In this document: positions 7,433-17,364 of the stretch, in pieces
Position numbering within the stretch: position 1 is the stretch's first letter
Layout: each line of letters opens with the position of its first letter
Assembly (NCBI RefSeq): GCF_027111255.2
Contig: NZ_CP114285.2
Coordinates: 4,712,001 to 4,776,000, forward strand
Source of the DNA: Flavobacterium flavigenum
Lineage (GTDB): Bacteria; Bacteroidota; Bacteroidia; Flavobacteriales; Flavobacteriaceae
Direction: 5' to 3'
DNA: 64,000 nucleotides
The notes under the pieces: model-generated
Told to the model about the DNA's origin: nothing
Database searches by the model: none
The model's input: the letters and a program-made list of their open reading frames with translations, nothing else
Position numbers and translations under genes: made by a program

Positions 7433-9265
7433 ATGAAAAATTTTAAACGCTTTTTAAAGTATTTAATACCCCACAAGAAGAATTTAATAATCAGTATCAT
7501 CTTTAATGTTTTATATGCACTTTTTTCTGCTATTTCGATGCTTTCGCTTTTCCCATTAATGAAGGTATTGTTTTCAGATGGTGAAAAAATACATGTAAGA
7601 CCTGTATATGAAGGGTTTAAAAGTATTGATAAAAGATATTTGGAAGACTCTTTAAATTATTTCATAACACACAATACTGAAGTAAACGGAGCTTTGGATA
7701 CGTTGATATGGATGGTAATATTTGTTTTGACTACTTTTTTGTTGAAAAACCTTTTCAATTTCATTTCCATTGTATACATGACCTATTTGAATAATGGAAT
7801 TTTGAAAGATTTGCGAAATGATGTTTATCAGAAAGTAATTAGTTTACCTGTTTCTTTTTTTTCAAATGAAAGAAAGGGTGATTTAATTTCAAGAATGACC
7901 TCAGATATCAATACAATAAAAAGTGCTTTTTTAAGTATTTTGATGATGGTTAGTGAACCATTGACTATTGTATTCACTCTGATATCGATGGTTTTTATAA
8001 GTTGGAAATTAACCATATTCGTTTTTCTTTTTCTTCCTCTTTCAGGGATTTTAATATCCAGAATGAGCAAATCTATTAAAAGTCAGTCGGGTGATATTTT
8101 CTCTCTGGAGGGACATCTTTTATCAGATATTGAAGAAACTCTAGGCGGTATAAAAGTGATTAAAAATTTCACATCTGAGAATTTTTTCATACGACGTTAT
8201 TTGAATTCAACAGAATTTATTAATAATCTAAACAATAAAATAGGCGTTAGGATGAGCCTGGCAGGACCTATGAGTGAGTTTTTAGGGATTTTTGTAATTT
8301 CTATTCTATTGGTTTACGGAGGGTCTTTAGTGTTGATTGACGGATCTATGAGTGGTAGTGCTTTTATCGCATATATGGGTCTGGCTTATCAAATATTGAC
8401 ACCAGCTAAGGCTATAACCAAAGCCAATCAGGCTTTAATGGGAGGAAATGCAGCTTATGAAAGGGTTGCTTTTATTTTAGACGCAACCAATCCGCTAAAA
8501 GACAATCTTGATGCTATAGAGATTACCGAATTTAAGCATGAAATTAAATTTACGAATGTTTGGTTTAAATACGATTCGGAATATGTTTTAAAAGATTTTA
8601 ATCTGACAGTGCCAAAAGGAAAAAGAGTGGCGCTGGTAGGGGAATCCGGAAGTGGAAAATCAACATTGGCAAACTTAGTGACAAGGTTGTATGATGTCTC
8701 AGAAGGAAGTATCACTTTTGATGGTATAAACATTAAAGATGTTACTGCAGATTCTTTAAGAAAACAAATGGGAATTGTTGCTCAGGATTCTATTTTATTT
8801 AATGATACTATTGCTAATAATATTTCGTTAAGTATAGATAATCCTGATATAGAGGCTGTTAAAAATGCTGCAAAAGTGGCAAATGCCCATAATTTTATTT
8901 CAGAATTTCCTGAGCAGTATAATAGCCCTGTCGGTGATGGAGGCGGAATGCTGTCAGGAGGTCAGCGACAGCGTGTAGCTATTGCCAGGGCGGTGATGAA
9001 AAATCCACCTATTATGATTCTGGATGAAGCCACATCGGCATTAGATACTGAATCAGAACAATTAGTTCAGATTGGCTTAGAGAATATGATGGAAAACAGA
9101 ACATCAATTGTAATTGCACACCGTTTATCTACCATTCAAAATGCTGATTTAATTGTTGTAATGAGTAAAGGCAGGATTGTAGAGCAAGGTACTCATGAGC
9201 AACTGCTCAATATGAATGGAGTGTATGCCAATTTAGTGAGCTTGCAGTCTTTAGAGGTGAATTAA
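7433..9265 (+). CDS. ABC exporter, fused membrane and ATPase domains (MsbA-like)
   Basis: A 610-residue half-transporter. The N-terminal ~330 residues hold six hydrophobic segments of an ABC type I exporter domain. The ATPase follows, with Walker A GESGSGKST near 403-411, signature LSGGQRQR near 507-514 and Walker B IMILDEATSA near 527-536. The family includes the lipid A flippase MsbA and many peptide or lipid exporters. Its place just before a surface-glycan block is compatible with lipid A or lipid-linked export, but the substrate is not shown by the sequence. It would work as a homodimer in the inner membrane. Confidence 0.9.
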   Translation: MKNFKRFLKYLIPHKKNLIISIIFNVLYALFSAISMLSLFPLMKVLFSDGEKIHVRPVYEGFKSIDKRYLEDSLNYFITHNTEVNGALDTLIWMVIFVLTTFLLKNLFNFISIVYMTYLNNGILKDLRNDVYQKVISLPVSFFSNERKGDLISRMTSDINTIKSAFLSILMMVSEPLTIVFTLISMVFISWKLTIFVFLFLPLSGILISRMSKSIKSQSGDIFSLEGHLLSDIEETLGGIKVIKNFTSENFFIRRYLNSTEFINNLNNKIGVRMSLAGPMSEFLGIFVISILLVYGGSLVLIDGSMSGSAFIAYMGLAYQILTPAKAITKANQALMGGNAAYERVAFILDATNPLKDNLDAIEITEFKHEIKFTNVWFKYDSEYVLKDFNLTVPKGKRVALVGESGSGKSTLANLVTRLYDVSEGSITFDGINIKDVTADSLRKQMGIVAQDSILFNDTIANNISLSIDNPDIEAVKNAAKVANAHNFISEFPEQYNSPVGDGGGMLSGGQRQRVAIARAVMKNPPIMILDEATSALDTESEQLVQIGLENMMENRTSIVIAHRLSTIQNADLIVVMSKGRIVEQGTHEQLLNMNGVYANLVSLQSLEVN

Positions 9266-9748
9266 AGCTATTAAATACAGTTCCTATTTAACTGAAATGC
9301 TATTTTAAGGTATCTCTAGAAATAATTCTGGATTTTCATAATGCTAAAAGCAAGCAGTTTACAGATTTTAAATTCGAAAAAAGTGAGTTTTTAGAGGGTT
9401 CTCCTAAATTTATCTTTGGTATAATTATCCGGATTTTTACTTTGACTCACAAAAACAAAATTAATATTTGCATACTACATCTATTCTTGAGGAAACTGTT
9501 TGACTTTTTCTTGTAAAAATGAATCCTTAAAAAATTTGATTTTATAGTTTGTAAAAGGTTCTTTTTTTTAAATAGAAGAGATTTTTAAGCTCGCTAGTAG
9601 ATTTTGTATCTAAATATCTGTTAATGCAAATGGCTATTTTACATCTTCTGCTATAAGACCCATACCTTAAGGATTGTGAATACTAAAAATAATCTTGTTG
9701 TATTTCAATTCGTTTTAAAATTTTAATAAATTATTTTTAATTTTAAAC
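9266..9748. other. Intergenic stretch, 483 bp, no gene seen
   Basis: Six-frame reading finds only short open stretches without a credible start or recognised motif. The DNA is AT-rich. It lies between the end of the exporter gene and the end of the acyltransferase gene. No strong terminator hairpin is visible. Confidence 0.6.
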
Positions 9749-11611
9749 CTATTTTTTCTTAAAAATATTAATTTTTTTAATCCGTAAACTGTCCGAAATT
9801 GTTTTGGAAAATTCAAAACTTAAGTGATTACTATCGTAGGACATTGGGGCATTTTGAGCCGTAAATAGTACACAATCCTTGAGATTATTCCCATTAGACA
9901 GTAATTCTTTTTTGCTAATAAATTGGTAGAGGCCTTTTGATTTAATTTTCAATTCGTTATCATAAAGTCCAAAACTTTCGATGTCTTTATTTGTTATGGT
10001 TTCTCCTGAACCTGTGATTTCTGGCATATCTCGTTTCAAAACTATATAATTTCCAAAAACGATAATTTTAGCTTTTGTTTTCTTTTTTATTTCTTTTACA
10101 AAAGCTACTAAATTTTCGGGTTTATACCAGCCAAACATTACGTTGATTACAATGTATTCATACTTTGATAAAAAATTATTTCTATAAATTTTATCCATCA
10201 TAACATAGCATTTGTCTTTCATTTCGGGGGGATGATTGTTAATTAATTTTAAATCATCCGAAACCATTGGTGGACAACCTCCTTCTGAAAGCATTCGGTA
10301 ATCGTAATTAGGATAGGCTAATTTCAAAAAATTAAGTGCATCTGGAGCATGACTATCTCCAAGTATTAACACTTGTTCTGTGTGTTTTGTATTTTTTAAA
10401 TTTAAGTCATTTATGGTATCGCTTAAAAGTTGAAACCTTAAATTTTTGCCTTCCTCAATCTGTTTTAAGCCATATGTTTTAGTAGTGGTATTCTTAAAAA
10501 AGAATGATTCAAAATGAAGCAAACAATAATTTGTTACTAAAATTAAGACCATTGTTGTAAAAATAAGAATAATTATTTTGGATTCTTTTCTTTTAGTTAC
10601 TCTAAAAGGAGTTTCAATACATTTATAGATGATAAATCCAACCACGATAGCACTAAAAAAAAGTATAATTTGGTCTTTCGGATTTAAATTCGGACCGTAT
10701 AGATGTTTATAAAAAACGACAAAGGGCCAATGAATCAAGTATAAAGAATAGGATATTCTGCCCAACCATCTTATTAATTGATTATTATAAATTCGACTAA
10801 CATATTTTGTTTGACCTGTATTGTGAATTAAAATAGCTGAAAATAAGCAAGGCAATAAAGCATTTATTCCAGGAAACAGGACTTTATTATCATAAAAAGA
10901 AGCTAGAAAAATTAGACCTGTAATTCCTATTAGCGATAGCGATTCTTTTGCATACGATTTAAATTCAAATTTATTAGTCCAAAAAAGCAATGTGCCTATT
11001 AGAAATTCAAAAACTCGGAATGGAGTAAGAAAAAAAGCAGCCGAACTATTTATTGTTAAATAATATTCAGAAAAAAAAAAGCTAATTACTGCAAATGAAG
11101 ATAAAACTAAAACTCTATGAACCGTTTTTTTTATTTTTAAAGTAAAAAACAATAAAAAAGGCCAAATAAGATAAAACTGTTCTTCAACAGATAAAGACCA
11201 AGTATGTAATAAAGGTTTAATATATGAACTACTATCAAAATAACCCGATTCTAAAAAAAAATAGACATTGGAGAAGGATAGAACTGTGGCGGTTGATGAT
11301 TTTAATGTTTTCTCGAATAAAAAAAGAGGATAAACGAAATAAGCCATTAATAATGTGAGTATCACTACGAATAGCATAGATGGCATCAATCTTTTTATTC
11401 GCCTAAAATAAAACTCTTTAAAAGAAAAATCTTTTTGATCTATTTTAGGTATTAAAATAGAACTTATGAGATAGCCACTAATTACAAAGAAAACATCTAC
11501 ACCGATGAATCCTCCTTTTAATACAGTTATATCGAGATGAAAAAGCAAAACCAATAGAACCGCAATACCTCGCAATCCATCAATATGTGGGAAGTAATTT
11601 CTTTTATGCAT
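9749..11611 (-). CDS. O-acyltransferase with C-terminal SGNH domain (OafA/OatA type)
   Basis: A 620-residue protein of the acyltransferase 3 plus SGNH architecture. It opens with HIDGLRGIAVLLVLLFHL (about 9-26), the typical first segment with its conserved His and Arg, followed by about ten membrane segments to roughly residue 385. The extracytoplasmic SGNH domain carries GDSH at about 418-421 with the nucleophilic Ser, and a DSNH motif at about 593-596 providing the Asp/His pair. Such proteins carry acetyl groups across the inner membrane onto O-antigen, peptidoglycan or exopolysaccharide. The adjacent glycosyltransferases favour a surface glycan target. Its start follows the stop of the GT fusion gene by 19 bp. 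Confidence 0.9.
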   Translation of the reverse strand: MHKRNYFPHIDGLRGIAVLLVLLFHLDITVLKGGFIGVDVFFVISGYLISSILIPKIDQKDFSFKEFYFRRIKRLMPSMLFVVILTLLMAYFVYPLFLFEKTLKSSTATVLSFSNVYFFLESGYFDSSSYIKPLLHTWSLSVEEQFYLIWPFLLFFTLKIKKTVHRVLVLSSFAVISFFFSEYYLTINSSAAFFLTPFRVFEFLIGTLLFWTNKFEFKSYAKESLSLIGITGLIFLASFYDNKVLFPGINALLPCLFSAILIHNTGQTKYVSRIYNNQLIRWLGRISYSLYLIHWPFVVFYKHLYGPNLNPKDQIILFFSAIVVGFIIYKCIETPFRVTKRKESKIIILIFTTMVLILVTNYCLLHFESFFFKNTTTKTYGLKQIEEGKNLRFQLLSDTINDLNLKNTKHTEQVLILGDSHAPDALNFLKLAYPNYDYRMLSEGGCPPMVSDDLKLINNHPPEMKDKCYVMMDKIYRNNFLSKYEYIVINVMFGWYKPENLVAFVKEIKKKTKAKIIVFGNYIVLKRDMPEITGSGETITNKDIESFGLYDNELKIKSKGLYQFISKKELLSNGNNLKDCVLFTAQNAPMSYDSNHLSFEFSKTISDSLRIKKINIFKKK

Positions 11612-11630
11612 GGGGTCAAAATAGAAATAA

Positions 11631-13652
11631 TTAATTAAAATGCTCTAAAATCGTATGATTTAGTTTTTCAACCGAAAAAGGATGTAGACTTTTTTCTGAA
11701 TTTGTAGAAAGTTTTTTCCAGACTAATTCATCACAGTATAATTTAATTATTTTTTCTGCAAATTCATTAGCTTCATTTGCAATTAAGGCATTTTCATTGT
11801 CAATTAAAAACATCCCTTCAGCACCTATTTCGGTAGTAACTACTGGAAGATGGTATTCAAGCGCCTGACCTATTTTACCTTTAACACCTGCACCTATCTG
11901 TAGTGGAGCAACCATTAATTTAACTGAATTAAAAATTGCATCAACATTTGATACATAACCATGAAAAACAAATCGATCGTCTTTTATATTTTTTACTAAT
12001 TCATTAATATTGCCGACTACATTAACCTTTATTTCTGGCAATGTTTCCCAAACGATTGGCATTATTGAGTTATATAAAAATTCAATTGCATTTACATTTG
12101 GATGGTGGGTTGAGCCAATAAATAAAATGTCTTTTCTTTCAGAAAAATGTTTTATTGAATCGATATTTATTTTACTATAATGTATGTTTGAAATTTCGAT
12201 AAGCTTTTCTTCATTAGAAAATAATTTCATGTATTCTTTTTCTGTCTCAGAAATAGGGATTATGTAATCTGCATTTTTCACAAATTCTGTTTCAATTTCT
12301 TTGTATTTTTTGTAGTTTAATTCGTGTGATTTGTCTTTATCAATTATTAATGCTTTTTGATATCTTAAATGGTGGATATCAACCATATCATAAATAAGTT
12401 TAGCGTTGTTGAAAACATTTTTGAATTTAAAAAAACATTCTTTAAAAGTGTCAGGACCATAGAACCAAATTAGACTTACATTTTTATTTGTTTTATTTAA
12501 ATACTCTACGAATTTTTTTTCTTGGTATTGGTTGTAATATACATTAACTCCCATTTTTTGATAATATATTATATATGGGTCTTTAGGATTTATATTCGTG
12601 ACTATCAGAGTAACATGGAATTTTAAATTGATAAAGCCCTTAATTATTTCATTTAATCTATTTGCACCAGAATCCTTATCATATTCAGGCATAAATTTAA
12701 TTACAAAAGCAATCGATTTATTATTATATTTTTCAATAATTCTTTCTTCAATAGTGGTTGCTTTAATAGATTCTATTTCTTTTTTCCATTTATTTTCAAA
12801 CTTCTGGCTGTTAATTTTATAAAGTAACTCTTTTTTTTGTAGTGACTTTTTATCTGATTTTTTTTTTCCATTATAAGAAATTCCGTTATAGTGAAGTACT
12901 TCAGAGAATGGTGTATAATATATGTATTTGTTTTGGTTGTATTTCAGATCAAAACAAAAGTCTGTTTCTTCAAAATAGGCTGGAACAAATATTTCATCTA
13001 AAAGATTTAATGTAATTCCATCATCTTTAAATTTTTTGAATAGTAAACTACATCCTGAGCAATAATCAACTTGGTATATATAATTTATTTCAGAATCTTT
13101 AGGGTGCTTTTTTCTAACTACTTGATGAATCTTAAAATTTTCAAGAAAAACACTTCCGGCTTCTTGTAATGTACCATTTGCATTTAATAATTTAGAACCT
13201 ACTGCACCTACATCTTTATAGTTTTCGAAAACATAGAACAATTCTTCCATAAAGTTTTTTTCTACAGCTGTATCATTATTTAAGATGTAGATATATTCTC
13301 CTTTGGCTACTCTTATTCCTTTATTTATATTTTTTAAAAAGCCTAAATTCTTCTCATTTTTAATTAATTTAATTCCGGAGATGAGTGAAAAATCATAGTT
13401 TTCAGAACTATTATCGTCAACTAAAATGATTTCATATGGATATTTTTTTGTTAAATTATTATTCAGATGGATTAAACAATTCCAAGTATATTTTTCTTCA
13501 TTATAAAATGGTATTATTATAGAAACAATAGGTTTTTCAGACTCGTCAAAAATTATATTTTTTCTAACAAGTTCTAATGGGATTATTTTTTTTAATTTTT
13601 GGGGTTTAAAAGTTTTTTTAAAGAAAGATTTTATTGGACGTGAAATCTGCAT
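11631..13652 (-). CDS. Bifunctional glycosyltransferase, GT2 fused to GT4-like domain
   Basis: A 673-residue two-domain protein. The N-terminal half (about 43-280) is a GT-A family 2 domain with IVSIIIPFYNEEKY, ILVDDNSS and YILNNDTAVEKNFMEEL, whose NDT corresponds to the DxD metal site. The C-terminal half (about 305-673) is a GT-B domain with a conserved nucleotide-sugar segment GAGVKGKIGQALEYHLPVV. The C-terminal half is clearly paralogous to the separate 395-residue protein encoded upstream on the same strand. The fusion probably adds two sugars in succession to a surface polysaccharide; sugars are unknown. It forms a likely unit with the acyltransferase gene. Confidence 0.9.
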   Translation of the reverse strand: MQISRPIKSFFKKTFKPQKLKKIIPLELVRKNIIFDESEKPIVSIIIPFYNEEKYTWNCLIHLNNNLTKKYPYEIILVDDNSSENYDFSLISGIKLIKNEKNLGFLKNINKGIRVAKGEYIYILNNDTAVEKNFMEELFYVFENYKDVGAVGSKLLNANGTLQEAGSVFLENFKIHQVVRKKHPKDSEINYIYQVDYCSGCSLLFKKFKDDGITLNLLDEIFVPAYFEETDFCFDLKYNQNKYIYYTPFSEVLHYNGISYNGKKKSDKKSLQKKELLYKINSQKFENKWKKEIESIKATTIEERIIEKYNNKSIAFVIKFMPEYDKDSGANRLNEIIKGFINLKFHVTLIVTNINPKDPYIIYYQKMGVNVYYNQYQEKKFVEYLNKTNKNVSLIWFYGPDTFKECFFKFKNVFNNAKLIYDMVDIHHLRYQKALIIDKDKSHELNYKKYKEIETEFVKNADYIIPISETEKEYMKLFSNEEKLIEISNIHYSKINIDSIKHFSERKDILFIGSTHHPNVNAIEFLYNSIMPIVWETLPEIKVNVVGNINELVKNIKDDRFVFHGYVSNVDAIFNSVKLMVAPLQIGAGVKGKIGQALEYHLPVVTTEIGAEGMFLIDNENALIANEANEFAEKIIKLYCDELVWKKLSTNSEKSLHPFSVEKLNHTILEHFN

Positions 13653-13767
13653 AGTGGTTGTTATAGAGAATATTAATGTTTAGGATTAAAATAGTAATAC
13701 TTGTTGAAGAGTAAAGTTTAATTTACTTATTTTTCATTTTGGCTGATTGAATACATTTTTTCAAAGT

Positions 13768-14955
13768 TTAAATTTCTTTTAATACAGATTTTAATTTTTC
13801 TTTTGAAAAAGGATAAAGGCTTTCAGTAGAGTTAACAGATAATTTAGACCACATTTCTTTATCATTGTAAAGTGTAATTATCTGTTTTGAAAATTCATCT
13901 GCAGTTTCAGAAATAAAAGCATTTTTTTTGTTTTCTAAATACATTCCTTCAGCGCCTATAGAAGTCGTTACTACAGGTAAAAAGTATTCAAAAGACTGGC
14001 CTATTTTTCCTTTTACTCCTGCGCCATAACGTAAAGGAGCAACCATCAGTTTAGAGTTGATAAAATAGGACTCAATATTTTCTACAAATCCCAATAGTTT
14101 GAAATTAGGATGGGAGATAGAATGAATCTTATTTTTTACATTTCCAATTACATTTACTTTTAAGTTGGGTAATTTTAGCCAGACTTTTGGCATTATTTCA
14201 TTATATAAGTAATGAATAGCATCTATATTTGGTTCATGTGAAGAACCAATAAATAAAATATCGCTTCTTTTTTCAAATGGGGCAATTTGACTTTCGTCTA
14301 TTTTACAATAATGTATATTCGAAATTAACAATATCTGATTTTCTTTCAAATACTGTGACATGATTTCTTTTTCAACTTCAGATATTGCGATAACAACATC
14401 TGCTTTTTTTGCTAATTTCGTTTCTATTTTAAAATACTGATAATATTTTTTTCTTAACGAAATTCGATAAGGTTCAATTTCTATAGCTCTTTTATATCTT
14501 AAAAAATGAATGTCTACCATATCAAATATGGATTTCGATTCTGGAAAACATTCAGAAAGTCTGGAGAGATATTTACTAAAGTTTTTCGGCCCATTATACC
14601 AGATGTAGTCGATATGAGGTATGGATTTTAAAAAAAACAAATAATTTTTATACAGATAGGTTTCTAAAAATACAATAATACCCAAATCACTATAAAAACT
14701 GACATATTTGTCTCTTTCAAAAATATTTTCAACACAAATAATGCAGTTGAAACCTAAATCTTTATACAAGAGAATAATTTCCTTAAGTCGATTTGAGCCA
14801 GAATCTTCATCATATTTTGGCAGCGCATTACTCACAAAAACAATTGTTTTTTTCGCAGAGCTGTAGGTTTCAAAATTTGGTATAGAGGTTACAGACTGTC
14901 TTTTGATTTTATTTTCTCTTTCAATGTGTAATTTTATGGTTTTAAATATTCCCAT
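13768..14955 (-). CDS. GT4-like glycosyltransferase, paralogue of the fusion's C-terminal domain
   Basis: A 395-residue GT-B protein. It shares long motifs with the C-terminal half of the neighbouring 673-residue fusion: FIGSSHEPNIDAIHYLYNEI against FIGSTHHPNVNAIEFLYNSI, and GAGVKGKIGQ followed by EYFLPVV against EYHLPVV. Both also contain a PKYDEDSGSNRLKEI or PEYDKDSGANRLNEI type segment at the start of the domain. The simplest reading is tandem duplication followed by gain or loss of a GT2 domain. It lies 115 bp upstream of the fusion gene on the same strand. Confidence 0.88.
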   Translation of the reverse strand: MGIFKTIKLHIERENKIKRQSVTSIPNFETYSSAKKTIVFVSNALPKYDEDSGSNRLKEIILLYKDLGFNCIICVENIFERDKYVSFYSDLGIIVFLETYLYKNYLFFLKSIPHIDYIWYNGPKNFSKYLSRLSECFPESKSIFDMVDIHFLRYKRAIEIEPYRISLRKKYYQYFKIETKLAKKADVVIAISEVEKEIMSQYLKENQILLISNIHYCKIDESQIAPFEKRSDILFIGSSHEPNIDAIHYLYNEIMPKVWLKLPNLKVNVIGNVKNKIHSISHPNFKLLGFVENIESYFINSKLMVAPLRYGAGVKGKIGQSFEYFLPVVTTSIGAEGMYLENKKNAFISETADEFSKQIITLYNDKEMWSKLSVNSTESLYPFSKEKLKSVLKEI

Positions 14956-15492
14956 GTTAAGTTTAATTTTTGTTTGGGTTTGGGTAATTTCAAAATGAAA
15001 GACTAACTAATTAAACCTTAAACAACCATTAATATTGTGGATGGATAAAGTTTTAGAAGTAGTCAATCTGAAAAGAAATAAAAATAGAAAGCTTAAATAG
15101 CCATGATGTTTTGTGTTATTATATGTTAAAGAAAATTTAATTTTGAAAAATCCTGTAAAAGCATTAGTCCAGGAAAAATCTTCTCATTTAAAAAAACAAG
15201 TAAGAATTTATATAATGAAGATGGGAGAAAAGTAAAATAGTTGCGTTAATAGGATATAAAAAAAATAAAAAGCATTCTTATTTAGTTTAAGAATTCGTTT
15301 GAAAAATTAAACTTTTTGATTGATCTTTTGAGAAAAAACAATCTTAATGTCTTTTTTTCTGATACTTATGATATATTTAAGCAGTAGTGAGATTTTAATG
15401 CATCTTTAATGCATCTTTAATGTGATTTTTTTTGGATTGTATGAAAATGAAGAAATTGAGATTATTTTTTATATTTGTGAAAAAAAGTTATT
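14956..15492. other. Divergent intergenic region, 537 bp
   Basis: AT-rich DNA between the divergent GT4 and GT17 genes. No ORF of coding quality is seen. It must hold the promoters for both directions, but no clean TAnnTTTG box close to either start stands out. It contains a short tandem repeat at 15394-15422. Confidence 0.6.
15394..15422. repeat. Short tandem repeat, 11-bp unit
   Basis: TTTAATGCATC occurs twice in tandem, followed by a partial third copy TTTAATG. It lies about 70 bp upstream of the GT17 start codon and could vary in copy number. Confidence 0.85.
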
Positions 15493-16347
15493 ATGGTTTA
15501 TGATTGTTTCATCTTTTTTAATGAATTAGATTTACTTGAAATTAGATTAAATGAATTAGATGATGTTGTTGATAAATTTGTGCTCGTAGAAGCAGATAAA
15601 ACTTTTCAATTTAAACCAAAGCCTTTCATTTTTGAAGAAAATAAAGAACGTTTTTCTAAATTTCTGCATAAAATAATTCACATTAAGCTAACTGAATATC
15701 CTTTATTTATCCCAATAATTAATCCCTTTTCTCCATGGAAAGTTGAGTTTTTTCAAAGAAATTCTATAGTAAAAGGACTCGTAAATTGTAAACCGGATGA
15801 TATAATTTTAATTTCAGATGTTGATGAAATTCCAAAAGCTGAAGTTATAAAGCAAAGGTTATCAAATGGTGTAAGCAAAATATATGGACTAAAAATGGAC
15901 ATGTTTATGTATTTTCTTAACAATAGGCTTGTTTTTGATATTGATAGCAAAATGAATAAAGAAGAATCTAAAGATGGGATATGGCATTGTACCGCTTTGC
16001 TACCACATAAACTTCTAAAGAAGAAACCTTTTAAAGTTCGTAAAACAATTATGCGTACAAAAAGAAGGGGTGAAGTTTATGAAATTATACCAAACGCAGG
16101 CTGGCATTTTACTTACATTGGAGGAGTGAAAAAAATTATACAAAAAATAGAAGCTTTTTCACATACAGAATACAATTTAGAACAATATAAAAGCGAAAAG
16201 AATATTCTCGAATTTATACAAACAGGAAAAGATTTATTTGGCAGGGATTTGGAGTTTGAAATTACAGATAATAATTACGAATTTCCTAAATTTATAAATA
16301 CAGAAGATGCCCGTCATAAGTTTAAAGAATTATTTTTTACAAAATAA
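15493..16347 (+). CDS. Glycosyltransferase family 17 (beta-1,4-N-acetylglucosaminyltransferase-like)
   Basis: A 284-residue protein matching family GT17, known from eukaryotic MGAT3, which adds bisecting GlcNAc. Seen motifs are the start MVYDCFIFFNELDLLEIRLN, LVEADKTFQFKPKP, the acidic ISDVDEIPK stretch that resembles a DxD metal site, and NAGWHFTYIGG. Bacterial members sit in LPS or polysaccharide loci. It starts a three-gene plus-strand group with the DUF5672 and kinase-like genes, but gaps of 100-145 bp leave operon structure open. The sugar transferred is unknown. Confidence 0.88.
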   Translation: MVYDCFIFFNELDLLEIRLNELDDVVDKFVLVEADKTFQFKPKPFIFEENKERFSKFLHKIIHIKLTEYPLFIPIINPFSPWKVEFFQRNSIVKGLVNCKPDDIILISDVDEIPKAEVIKQRLSNGVSKIYGLKMDMFMYFLNNRLVFDIDSKMNKEESKDGIWHCTALLPHKLLKKKPFKVRKTIMRTKRRGEVYEIIPNAGWHFTYIGGVKKIIQKIEAFSHTEYNLEQYKSEKNILEFIQTGKDLFGRDLEFEITDNNYEFPKFINTEDARHKFKELFFTK

Positions 16348-16492
16348 TTTAATTTTTAAACTTATTATGTTTAAAGTTTTCTCGATTTGCTTATTTAATT
16401 TTACTCTCCTGCAATTCATTAATTCGGTTTGATCTACGTTTAAAATGAATTAAATCACTTTAATTAACTTCTATTAGATCAATACAATAAAA

Positions 16493-17263
16493 ATGAAACA
16501 TTTAGTAAAAGTTGTCATACCTATTTATAAAAATCATTTTGGGTTCCTTGAAGAGAAATCTTTGTTGCAATGTTTAAGTGTTCTCAAAGAGTATCCAATT
16601 GTTTTAGTACAGCCAGAAGGTCTGGATAATTCTTATATAACAGACAGGTTTCAGAATGTTTCTGCAGAAAGTTTTTCAAAAAAATATTTTGAAAGTATTT
16701 CAGGCTATAACGAATTGCTTTTGTCTTCATGTTTTTATGAGCGGTTTTTAGATTCAGAATTTATGCTGATTTATCAGTTGGATGCTTTTGTTTTTAAAGA
16801 TAATTTAAAAGAATGGTGCGAAAAGGGGTACGATTATATTGGCGCTCCCTGGATTGCAACTCAACATACTAAAATTGTATCGAAAATCCTTGCTCTTTTT
16901 GATTCTAAAAAGAAAAAAGAACGCAAGCAGATTTTTTATAAAGTAGGTAATGGAGGATTTTCATTACGTAGGGTTAGTTCACATTATAAAATTTCAAAAG
17001 AACACCAGTCTTTCATTTCTGATTTTTTGCAAGCTGACAATAAAGCTATATATTCTATCGAAGATGTTTTTTGGTCAATAAAAGCACCAGAATTTAATGA
17101 AAATTTTAAAATCCCTCATTATACGGAAGCGCTGCATTTTGCAATAGACAGAAAACCGGAAATTGCTATGAAATTAACTAATGATGTCCTCCCATTTGGT
17201 TGTCACGGGATTAATAAACCTAAAGTTGTTGATTTTTGGAAACCAATACTGGATAATTATTAA
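16493..17263 (+). CDS. DUF5672 domain protein, putative glycan-modifying enzyme
   Basis: A 256-residue protein with the DUF5672 pattern: VKVVIPIYKNHF at the start, YQLDAFVFKDNLKEWC, YDYIGAPWI and VGNGGFSLRRVS. These segments look like a GT-A nucleotide-diphospho-sugar transferase core. DUF5672 genes are common in bacterial polysaccharide loci but the reaction has not been assigned to my knowledge. Its place between GT17 and the kinase-like gene supports a role in outer-core or surface glycan assembly. Confidence 0.82.
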   Translation: MKHLVKVVIPIYKNHFGFLEEKSLLQCLSVLKEYPIVLVQPEGLDNSYITDRFQNVSAESFSKKYFESISGYNELLLSSCFYERFLDSEFMLIYQLDAFVFKDNLKEWCEKGYDYIGAPWIATQHTKIVSKILALFDSKKKKERKQIFYKVGNGGFSLRRVSSHYKISKEHQSFISDFLQADNKAIYSIEDVFWSIKAPEFNENFKIPHYTEALHFAIDRKPEIAMKLTNDVLPFGCHGINKPKVVDFWKPILDNY

Positions 17264-17364
17264 ACATAAAATTATCTCTATCTTATTTATTAAAAATTAA
17301 TTTTAATTGTTTGAACTCTGAAAAATCAAATTGTTACATTTGTATGAAATAAAAAAAACATTAA

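Noticed and set aside
9266..9748. Decayed glycosyltransferase in the spacer after the ABC exporter
   Set aside because: Short open stretches show no family motif and no consistent frame.
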